Shown: positions 33,925 through 44,243 of the stretch, piece after piece
How positions within the stretch are numbered: position 1 is the first letter of the stretch
Layout of the letters: every line of letters starts with the position of its first letter
NCBI GenBank assembly: GCA_009763385.1
Contig: CM019825.1
Location: 21,071,499-21,135,498, forward strand
Length of the DNA stretch: 64,000 bases
Source: Coix lacryma-jobi var. lacryma-jobi
Lineage: Eukaryota; Streptophyta; Magnoliopsida; Poales; Poaceae
Direction of reading: 5' to 3'
Translations under genes and position numbers: made by a program
The notes under the pieces: model-generated
Databases searched by the model: none
The model's input: only the letters and a program-made list of their open reading frames with translations
What the model was told of the DNA's origin: nothing

Positions 33925-36256
33925 CTTGATCTTTCTCTAAAAGACCGTCGAATAGCCTAAGGGTTTGTTTTTGTTCGCTGAGCGATAGTCAGATTCTCCT
34001 GGCTACAAAGAAACAGCGCTAGATTGAGCACCTTCCTGCCATCGTAGCCCATTTACAATGAAATCAAAGCACCAGAGTAACATCATACTTCTGCTTCATG
34101 TTCATACAAATTTAGAAAGAAAAAAGGAAACAATGTTCATATACATACTTCACTACTTCAAGAAGCCCCTTAGTTGCTAGATCACCGGCACCGGGCAATT
34201 GCAAAGGGAATAGTCTTTATATACACTTCACATAGACATTCATAAATGATAAGTAATAGTCACTTGCAGAGGAATCCGATGCATCAAGCAACTTAAGGGT
34301 TCGGAAGTCAAGAAAAGGTTATGCTAGCTATCAGGGATTAATGAAATGCGTGGCTTCAAGTGAACAACAACCGATGAGACAAAGTCTTACGAAGAACGAC
34401 AGAATCCTCTGTACACACACATCAAAGTAGAACTTAAATATTTAACCCAAACAATCATAGTCAATTAGGATTCAAAGACAGCAAGGTCGACTACACAGCA
34501 ATATTCTGACCACACCATAATACTACATATATTATATAAAAGAATCTAGCAAGCAACAATGACGGCGACTAAAGAAGTTTACCCTTACCAACGAAAACCA
34601 ATGGTAGAGACAATGAAGGAACGAGATTGTGTGACCATACTTGTCCAAGATGACAATGCAGTAAGCAGTGACATCTGCTTTAACTTTGGCGATTGGTGTC
34701 CTCTAATGAAATTCTAATCACATAAGGCAAGATGTTCACTGATTTCAAGAAGAAGAACCAAAATTGTTTGTTAATGTCCTTGTAGAATCGTACAAGTTAA
34801 GGCCAAGGGTATATTCTTGGTAAGTTAGCTTTGGTTGTTTTCCAACTCCCTGCTATTTCCTTCTTAATTATTATGGTGAATTGACATTCTTGAATTGTCT
34901 CATTGAGGAAAATGGGGTACATATAACTCCAGGAAAAAAAGGAACATATTAAGATTCTGCCTACCTTGATACTTTGATAGCTCAGCATCTCAAAATTCAG
35001 GAACGTGGACGTACATCAACATCGAATTTATGTCATGGTTTGAAACTTCAGGTGCATTAGACAATCTCAATTAGGAGGTCGTTTTCACTCTTAAAGGAAG
35101 TTCTCTCTGCGAAAAGCTAACAGGCCAGTAGCACAACAAAGGACTGCCCTTGCTTTGTGAAGCATAGAAGCATCATATTACATGAAGCAAAACTCAAAGC
35201 GCTAGTAACAGTATAGAAATGGGCTGCATTTACAAGCAACAAAACAAATTGCAGCTTTGTCAAGGCATGACGCAGGCATGCTTGACAAACTAGAAGATGG
35301 TGTGTACAACATCAGCATTCAAAATGATGTGGCATTTGTCACAACATTTAAAACTACATGATCCAAGAAAATGGAAGTATGTCAAAGACTCAATACAATA
35401 GTCTGCTGGGTAAAAGTCTATCTGATTACTCTAAAAGGCATGTGCTACATCGGTGGACCAGCTCTACAAACCTATGTTCTCATTTTTTTTAATGAAAGCT
35501 GTAAGTTCCCATTTAAGAAAGACAATTAAGACTGGTTGCCAACATAATGCAATATAAGAATCAACCAAATTGCTAATACTGAATGGTACGCTGTTGTGGA
35601 AAGAAGAACTATAGTTCTATGATAAAGAACCTCAAATGAGGACATTTTTCATCAAGATTAGTATTTTTATGAAATATTTGTAGCCACTATTGACCATGAA
35701 AATAATATGCTAAGAAAGGACTAGATGCTGTAGCGAAGACAAATACCTTGAAATCAAGAACTATGAGAGTAAATAAAAATAAGATATGTGTTTTGAGGAC
35801 TTGTTCGGATCCATGCAATTATTAAATTTCTCCACTTAAAATTTTATAATCCGTGGCAGATTTCATCAATAACTTAAAATAAAATGAACTGGCATGCGCG
35901 TCAATAGATTGATATGGGAGAACTCAATTTCATGCACATATTATGTTGCAACGATTTTGTGCCTGATCTAATAACCTTTTGGCAGGTTTCTTAAACCAAA
36001 TGAAAGTCGATGGGGACAAATAGTTTCTTTCGTATTCATTGCAATTGCAACTAATTCAATATGTCATGTGCAAATATCTAATGGTTATTAGGAATTAAAT
36101 TAGTCACCAGTTAGGATCTTACCTCATTTGGAGAGGGCGTCAGAGCTGGAATTGTGGCAATCAAGAGAACAAGTTTGCGCAAGAGAGAGCTTTGCATGTA
36201 ACTATTAGCCAAAGGGAGAAAAGAGGAAAAGGGACGTAAAAGGTGGCCATATATAG
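33925..36256 (-). promoter_or_regulatory. TPP 5' UTR with ~2.1-kb leader intron and TATA box
   Basis: On the minus strand a TATATAT box (36249-36256) precedes a leader exon ending ATGAG|GTAAGA at 36123. A suitable acceptor (TTTGTAG) lies at ~34003, about 80 bp before the ATG at 33924. The ~2.1 kb between is AT-rich, has only short chance frames, and holds no recognised gene or complete repeat. Leader introns of this kind are common in grass TPP genes; this model is inferred. Confidence 0.5.
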
Positions 36257-36559
36257 ACATAAATGAATAAGGAGGAATTAGTGGATCTTCTATTCTTTTA
36301 TTTTTAGAGGCGAGTGTGATTTAGTGTCTTTAACCTTCGAGAAATGTTGCTTGATGAGCCATACAACCATCAAAAAGAATATTTTGGTCTTCACTGTTTT
36401 TTTTTAAAAAAAATGTTGTTTGTTTCTAAACAAATGCTACTTTGACTTATTTATTTTATTTAGTTTTTTTCTTCAAGCACTCGCCCTAGTGAAAAGACAA
36501 CATGCACTCAGATTAGTGGTAAACACATAAATTTATGTTGGTTGTACACATATAATATA

Positions 36560-36850
36560 TAATATATTATATAATGACTATTTTTAGGTAACTAATTTTT
36601 AGAAATATAATACAAGGCATTATAGAAAACCTTTTGATAACATGTTCATGCATGCATTATTATTTTCTAATTCATGTATTACCAACCGGGATCAAAGTGT
36701 GACCTTTTAGTCCCGGTTGATGTTACCAACCGGGACTAAAGAACTTTCACGAGTGGATTCAAAAAAAAACATCCAAAATTATATTATGCGGGTTGTGTAG
36801 CTGAGTTGTGCGCGGGGTGAGAGATACTGAGTTCGAATCTCATAGACGTA
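36560..36850. repeat. Fragment with AACCGGGACTAAAG inverted repeats and a tRNA-like block
   Basis: Inverted copies of TTTAGTCCCGGTTG and CAACCGGGACTAAAG occur at ~36706-36741, a word typical of grass CACTA-type subterminal repeats. Next to it (36798-36839) lies a pair of words fitting the internal RNA polymerase III boxes: TAGCTGAGTTG (A box) and GTTCGAATC (B box). Element ends were not found. Confidence 0.5.
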
Positions 36851-37148
36851 CATTTATTTTTCTCTGTAGTAGTGCATAATAATATTATTGTCCTAAAAAT
36901 ATGGAGCCTACTCTTATGACCGATACTGTAGCTTATTCGTGGTGGCTTGGCGTGGATGATGATGTAACACCTTTTATTCATCGTTGTTTATGGTCATTAT
37001 CACGTTAGAAACAAACATGGCTACTTAAGGCAAAGCTAGAGCAACATGGAGGATGTGCTACGTCACTAGTACTAGAAGGATACCCTCACGTTGTTGTGGG
37101 ATTCTTAAAAATAAAACTGTTACATATGAGTTAAATCATCTACCTGAT
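36851..37148. other. AT-rich spacer
   Basis: No coding frame of note, no recognised repeat boundaries. Confidence 0.3.
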
Positions 37149-37156
37149 CTTATATC

Positions 37157-37331
37157 CAGGGGCGAAGCTAGCTTATAATCTTTGGTGGTGCACAGTTATG
37201 ACAGCTCTATAGAAATAAACATGTTTAATTTTAACTAATTTATATGATCAAAATAAGTTAACTAGTACTAATTATACTTTTTTTTGTCTGGTGCCAGTGC
37301 ACCACCTACACGTACCGTGGCTTCGCCCCTG
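37157..37331. mobile_element. hAT-type MITE with 8-bp target duplication
   Basis: 175-bp element with perfect terminal repeats CAGGGGCGAAGC / GCTTCGCCCCTG, flanked by the exact 8-bp duplication CTTATATC (37149-37156 and 37332-37339). A second inner pair, GGTGGTGCAC and GTGCACCACC, extends the foldback. Its ends and 8-bp duplication fit the hAT superfamily. Confidence 0.9.
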
Positions 37332-37779
37332 CTTATATCCATTCTTATCAAAATTAGTTGCGTTGAGAGGTATCTTCATCTCTGGGAGGAAAGGTAACTT
37401 TAGATACATAAGAGAAGGCATAAGATGATCCCAAATTTATAAGAGGGCTAAGAAACTAAACAATTTGTGAAAGATTTACATTGATTTTATCGTGGGATGG
37501 AACTCACCAAGAACGAACTAAAACCTACCTTCATCTGACATTGACATAAATTGCACAAAACATAGGACATGAGTGAGGAAAAAAGGAGAGAGAGACGACA
37601 ATACGTTTAAGCAAGGATATGGTCGGTGCTAGCAATATGAAATGGGAAAATTTGTGCCAATTGGTATAAATTAGGGTCAATGGAAACATGACAATTCTAA
37701 TTATATAAATAAGCAAACTATTTACAAAAGACATTTTTTAATTAATTAAGGAATACAATGTATATTGACTAATACTCCG

Positions 37780-38817
37780 TGTCGGGTACTAAAATAAGGG
37801 GTACCCGAAAGGAATAGACCAAAATAAGGTCAGACCCACTGGGCAGCACTGGGCCTTGCGGCTAAAGCCTCAATGATGGGCCAGGCTCTCGGCTCTGCGG
37901 CTCTCTTCCCCGCAGAAGCGGTGGCCCGTTGCTTAACGAGGTTGGGCCGAGGCCACCTATCCTGGGGACACGCTCAACCCAGGGACAGGAACGAAACCGC
38001 CAAACCATCTCGACGACGGTCTTGATCACAGGCTGGGCGCGCCCTGTATGTGGTCAGCGTAATAACCGGCCAATGCGATTCACCCTAATGAGGACGGAGG
38101 TCTCCGTGGCTCTCCTCCTTATCCGTGCCGCCACGAAGTCAGGCCATGGACCAGGTATCACCGAGCGCCCCGCTCCGATGACTGGTAGCCTAATGACTGC
38201 ATCTCTCGAAAGGTCAGTCAAGCTCTTGATGACGCCGACTGTCAGTCGCTGCGCCTCACTGGCCGCATGCCACCCGCTCCTCAAAAGAAGGATTCGGCGG
38301 AGATTCAGTCCCAACGAATCCCATAAAAGCATTCACACACGCAAAAACACTATGACACCTACTCCGCGGGCAGGCCAGGAGTATGCTGCGGTCCGCCGTC
38401 TCGCTCAAAGCCTCCTCGCCCGGCCCCGGACGAACGCCCGGCCCTGGACGAACGCCCCATTTTCCGCTTTGCCTGAGGCCTCAGGACCAGACCTCGGATG
38501 AAGCCTATTACCTCATCCGAGGCCTTAGTGTTGGGCCTCGGACAAATGAAGCAAACAAACAGAGTACAATTCAAAGCAACCGTCTCTCCTACCGTACGTG
38601 ACAAGACTGCACGCCAACCCCCATGAACCACGGGTTTCTCACAACACTGCCCGCACGTCTGCGTGGCGTGGGCGGTGAGGTGAAGTGTATAGATCTCGTA
38701 CCACCCCCGCCTGCGTCCGACGCGATGGCACGAGGGTGCCGAGCACTGTGATGTCATGCTCTATGCTATGCCCATTACAGGGGTTTAAGGCAAGGTACAG
38801 GTGTCACGGGCACTCAT
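37780..38817 (+). mobile_element. Solo LTR, left part (interrupted by nested elements)
   Basis: It begins TGTCGGGTACTAAAATAAGG, the common start of a family of grass Ty3/gypsy LTRs, and contains GC-rich words such as GCCTCGGAC and CCTCATCCGAGG. It is split at 38817 by the CTCAT insertion of the next element and resumes at 58478. Confidence 0.75.
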
Positions 38818-41800
38818 TGTAACAACTCTGGTGTTAAGCATTAATTAAAATTCTAATTAAGTTGTTTAGTATGCATAATCATCTGGCATCATGGCATAAA
38901 AGCATTTCATGTTTTAAGTATAATTGTGATGCTTTATATGTTTGACCAGAGTGTTGTATGTTTTTGAGTGTTGATTTCCATGCTTTATATATATGTGGCT
39001 TGCTTGTGATGTTTGGTGTTTCATAAAAGGGCAAGTGAGAAAATTTTGGTTTTTAAATCTCTCTTTTTGTCCCTTTTTTATAAGTCAAAAAGAAAGTCAA
39101 AATTTCAAAATGATTTCAAAAGCAAAGTTGTTCTATTTTTGATAAGGAACAACTTTGATGTATAAAGTTTTCCAAGTTTTCATATGAAATCAAAAGTAAT
39201 TTTGAAAATACTTTTCTGCTCTTTTTGTCCTCTTTTGTTTTTCAAACTCTAATTCAAGTTCTGAGCATATTTTGAAAATGTTGCAAAAATAAAAGATGTT
39301 CAGAATTAAATTCTGAACATTTGATATTTTAGCATACTTTCAACTTATATTCAAAATTTCAAAGTAATTTTAAATTTACTGAAAGGGTAGAAAAGGAAGT
39401 GGGAACAGGGGGAGATAAGCTTCTGGCGCTGTTCATGGCGGTGGCCGCCGAAGTCTTGATCGGCGACGCCAGCGTTCTGGGTATCGCTCCCTCTCGATTA
39501 AGCGTGCGACCGTCTCCGTGGCGCGGTTACTCAGCTGCTGACCCTTTTCTCTCACGTCGTGGCGTCCTCTCTCGTGCTCGCCGTCGACCTCTTGCCACGA
39601 AGCCCCGACGAGCACCTTCTCGGCTTAATCTCCGATTCACCGCACACCGATCGTTCTTATCCCAGTTTAACCGCGGGTATAAAAACCCTGCATCCTTGCG
39701 CATCTCCAGAGTCCTTCCCTTCAAACTCTTCTGCCCCAGAGAGCTCATACTCGCCGGTTTTCTTCCCGCCGAGCAGAAAGCGCCGCCGAGCTCGACCTCA
39801 CCGTGGTCAGCTCAACCGAGCACTTCTCCTCTCTTTCTTTCTCATGTTTGTGTTTCGTCTTGATCTCAGAGAACTCATCAGCTCGATGATTCCCTGTCTG
39901 GTGCTCAGATTTTACCGGAACAGCGTCGTCTTCGCCGGAGTTCTCCGCCGCAGGCCACTGCTCCGTGGACACCTTCCCTCCGTTCATCCTCCGCTCGAAC
40001 CGCCTACACAGGCAGCACCAGGGTGAGCTTCTGAAGCCTCCTAGCCCTTCCGTTTTACTGCTTCCGACCTAGGTTCGCCGGAACATCTACGCCGTGGCTC
40101 GGTCCGCCGCTGTGCGTGGCCACACCTCACCGGAGCGGTAGCGTTTAGGGTTAGAAGCTCTGTCGGCCGCGGGTGACACGCCGGTGGTGATGCGCGCGTC
40201 GTCTAAGTCTCTACTGGCCGGAGTTGGCCGGCGTAAGGACGGTCGCCGCTCGGTTCACCGTCGTGCGCTCGGGCCATGGCCAGGGACCTAGCTTTTGTGA
40301 AGACAAATCTTCTCGGGGTGTTGGTTGAAAGGTCCAAGACTCAGGTGAATAGCGTCTTGGACTGCGGGTTAGTTTCGCGGAAGCCGAAGGGCTTTTCTGC
40401 AAAGCTGTCAGGGCGCTCCGTCTCGCTCGAGCCAGGTCTCGAGCGGACATGTGGACACGTGCTCACGTCTCGAGCTATGCCTCGAGCAGGCGCCTCCTCC
40501 GCTTCGCTCGAGCCGAGCCTCGGGCGAACGTGTTCGCCGTTCCGCCCGAGCTAGGCCTCGGACGGACGAGCCTTTTTCCGCCTCGCCCGAGCCGAGGGTC
40601 AGGCCTCGGACGAGTGTTAGTGTTTATCGTCTCGGTCGAGCCAGGCCTCGAGCGGACCCTCGGGCGTTGCCTCGCTCGCGCCGAGCCTCGAGCGAACGCA
40701 ACCGCACTTGCCGCCGTGCGCTTGCGCCATGCTGGGCCGCGTTGGTTTGGGCCGAAAACCCAGTTTGGGTTCGTTCAAGTTTTTCTTTTTCTGGCTTTAT
40801 GTACAGTAATCAGTTTTGTTGTTTTTGCTATAATTAATCTATAGCTCTGTTTTTTATGAAATTTGATATGATAGATGATAGCATGTCTGTGCTAATATAA
40901 AAATTATGAAACTTGTGTTTGGAGCATTTTTACTATGCCAATAAAATCTGTGTTTTATTTAATAAATGTAACTTTTATGAATTATGTAATTTTCTGTGGT
41001 TATCCAAAAATCATGAAATTTGACATGGGAGTTTATATCACTGATATACACCTTCATGTTTAATTTCATCTCTGTTTGATAAAGTATACTTGGTGTATAA
41101 ATAAAAGGTTAGTTAAAATGATTAATAAAATAAATGGAAATAGTTGATCCCTGTAGATTTGTGTGACTTTTGGAATTGTTTGACAACCAATGGGAAACTA
41201 GCAAGATTTGCTCCCTGGTTATGGTTTCCTTTATGTTAATGATCTTTTATTGCTTGTTAGATACATCACCTTGTTTACGGAAAAATAATAAAACTTGTTT
41301 AGTAATAATATATATAATAGCTAAAGTTGGTTTTGTTGGTCTGCAACTTTACCGCGAAGGAAAGTTGTATTCGACTTTCTTTATCTTGTGTTCACCTCTG
41401 TTATGCATTTGAATTGTCCTGCACCTTAGCATACATCGCATGGCATTATACTAAGCATACATCATTTATCTACGTATAGTATCCGAGAGTGAGAAGAATC
41501 GTGTTGAGCAAGTTTCAAAACTAGAAGGTCTTGTTGATCAAGCTTTAATGATCACCCTTGTCGAACAAGCCTCGGAAGGTGACCCTTGTTGGGCAAGCTT
41601 CTTCGAGAAGATTTGATTTCAAGTCAGCAAAGGAACTAACCTCTGTGGATTCTTCTTGGATCCTAGTTTTCCCTGCAACGAAGGCAAGCCCCGGTGCATT
41701 TAACCTTTCTGTTTCTATTGCAAAGTTTATACAATGATTTATCAACTGCATTTAAGTAATAGGAGTTGGATGACACCAGTAGTTGCATTACCAGTTGGTT

Positions 41801-42945
41801 ACCTTTACTCTATCCTTGTTACCTATTTGTTTATAAATGCTTAGCCAAGATGCACGGTGATGAGATTATCCTCCGCTTAGGCCTTGAGCAAACTAAGGGA
41901 TGATGAGTCATCATTGTTAGGATACCTCTCTCAGGTACAAATTGTTAAATGGATGAAAAATGAATTTCAGACCGGACAGGTAACTTGCATCCGGATTGGA
42001 ATCTTGATGTAGTGTTCCTGTCTGTGTCGATTAGGAACCGTCCGTTGTTGGTCCTTGACCGAGAGCATGATAGTACCAATCACGGGATACGGGTTAGTAT
42101 GTTGCAGGTTAGAGTCCTGCCATACAACGCCGTGGTGCTTTGGTATGTTGCAGGTTAGAGTCCTGCCATACAAATCACTTATGGTTGTGCAATATGTTGC
42201 AGGTTAGAGTCCTGCCATATTGTGTGATTGGGAACCCCCAGCTGGGTAGATAAAGCGATTCGAATCGTCGTTGCTCTACGATAAAAAGAGACTCGATCTC
42301 TGACTCTCAACGTAGAGTTTTCAAAACCAAAGCTTTTGGGAAATGATGTTTCATCCTAAAAGAATACTTTTGATGGTATGTTTGGAAGAAAAAGAAGAAT
42401 GTTTTGGTTAAAAATGTTTATTCTGCAAATTCCCTCTCTATTGCTAGCCCCCTACATCCCTTAAAGCTAGCATGACCTGAAGTCTTTTCTGTTGACGGAT
42501 AGGTCTTGTTGAGTACTTTTGTACTCAGGGTTTGTTAACCCCTGTTGCAGGTTTCTTCTAGTGACGTTGATCATGATCGTGCCAGTGGGCTAGACGTAAT
42601 CTGGTTAATTCTTCTCCAACTTAGGTGCTCGCCTAAATGTGGTTCCGTAATACTATTCTACTTCCGCAATATCAGTTACGTTTATGTAAAAAGTAACTTG
42701 TTCATGGTTTTGTAAAGTTTATATCTCTTGCTTCCGCACTCCGATAGTATTTTGTATCAACTGTTGTAATGTTGTAATTATTCCAACCTTCATGATGATG
42801 ATCCTGTGGTTCGTGGATAATTCGGGGTTCTCTCGGGGACACCCGACAGATCTTTCCAGTGATGTGGTACATGTGCACAGTCATTAGGGCTCGGGGAGAC
42901 GGTGACGTGTGCAGGTGGGCCACATTAATGGGAGGTTCTGCCACA
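38818..42945 (+). repeat. 5' LTR of outer element (4,128 bp, uninterrupted)
   Basis: TG...CA ends. A TATAAAAA box lies at 39678-39685 with GC-rich sequence following. A run of CTCGAG/GCCTCG words occupies ~40415-40700, and three T-arm-like hairpins occur at 42098-42219. Open frames in the LTR (for example 39399-39863) recur in the other LTR only because the DNA is duplicated; none resembles a protein. Confidence 0.92.
42098..42219 (+). repeat. Three direct repeats each folding as a T-arm-like hairpin
   Basis: Identical 27-nt units at 42098-42124, 42144-42170 and 42193-42219 each contain GCAGG-TTAGAGT-CCTGC: a 5-bp stem and 7-nt loop with an outer TATG/CATA pairing. GGTTAGAGTCC differs at one position from the Pol III B-box consensus. 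The same triplet recurs at 47524-47645 in the other LTR. Confidence 0.8.
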
Positions 42946-44243
42946 GAATGGTATCAGAGCAGGATTGTCATCAAGGAAAGACTGGTTGCAACATTACTTT
43001 TGAAAAACTTCAAAATGATTTCTTAATCTAAAAGTTTTTGGAAGCAACAAATAAAAAAATGATCCTTCCTTAAGATTCTTGCTTTGCTGGAAGACTTCGT
43101 GAAGACTATACCAGTAACTCCAATGGAAGATGTTGAGAAGTTTCCAACTCTTCTACTGAAGGTTAATGGAGAATCACCTCCCTGTCAAACTAAGACAGAA
43201 GAGCTATTCAACACCTGTACAAGGTCCGTGAAGCTAAAGTGTAAAGTATAGCCCTATACCTAACTAACAGGTGGAGGCAGAGATCTCCTGTCAGTGAGAG
43301 GTCGTATAGGACGAGCATATATCATATCATGCATAATGATAAAATGTGCTTCTTCTCTAAATTCTAAAAGTAGCTATGATCCCCGATAGTTGATCGTCCC
43401 TGGATTCTGTTATCCTTGATACTTATGTTCCATAAGTTCTGATCCTTGGGAACTTTTGGATATCTTTCATATACTCTACCACATAAAGTCAGAATCAGGG
43501 TAAATCTTTGGTTCTTCTTAGATGTGTGTGTCATGCCTTGAATTGGCACATACCAGTTGTTTGATGTCGTGAAAACGACGAATGGTGGTTGAAAGTTACT
43601 AAAATTGTGTTCTTTGAAAGGACCCTGATCTGTGGACCGGATAAAAGCGTGGGAACCTGGAGTAACCTATGGATGGCCACCATAAGGCGTTGCTGCCGGG
43701 AGCTCGCTAATATCCAGGTCTATAATCATGATTCTTTCTAGTCCACCGTTAAAGTGCTTTCATTTCTGGACGCACGAAAGGGAGTTCAAAGCCACTTTCC
43801 TTGTAGTTATAACCAACCCTTGCTTTTGGTTATAATTTCCTTCTTATTAAGATGAGAGATATAGAAGTTGTGCTCTATTGTGGTGCCATGATTAGTGACC
43901 ACAGTGCCGCGTCGGAACCTAGGGAATCTCGTGTGTCCGGATCACACTAGTTTCCACTGGGTGCGCGCAGGTATCGAGGTCTACAGTTATGATCCATTAT
44001 AGCCCACAACTAATGTACGCTCTCTTGGGATTCTTGATAATCTTTCTTGCTCCACCCAGATAGCTTCTACCCTGCTACTTGCAACCGTGTTCTGATTCAG
44101 GTTGTAATCCTGAATCCAACCCAGTTGCCTTGTGAACTCCTTGTGAGTAAACAAGTGTGACACTTTTCCTTTTCTTTTACACAACCCCAGACCTTTAAGT
44201 GCTTCTTAAATCTCGGGACGAGATTTCTTTAAGGGGGAAGGGT
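42946..44243 (+). mobile_element. Internal region of outer element (non-coding)
   Basis: It begins GAA and then TGGTATCAGAGC (42949-42960), complementary to the 3' end of initiator tRNA-Met, the priming site. It ends with TCTCGGGACGAGATTTC and the polypurine tract AAGGGGGAAGGG (44231-44242). Between them, frames are short and I recognise no retroviral-type protein. Confidence 0.88.

Noticed and set aside
36798..36839. A functional tRNA gene
   Set aside because: A- and B-box words are present but no acceptor stem or anticodon arm can be folded around them; kept only as a tRNA-like block.
39399..39863. Open frame of 154 codons, repeated identically at 44825-45289, and its overlapping frames on both strands
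   Set aside because: It lies inside the GC-rich part of the outer LTR, is duplicated only because the LTR is, spans the TATA box, and resembles no protein.
40449..40844. Arginine/proline-rich frames of ~130 codons (also 45875-46270)
   Set aside because: They arise from the CTCGAG-type repeats in the LTR in two overlapping frames at once; low-complexity artefacts.
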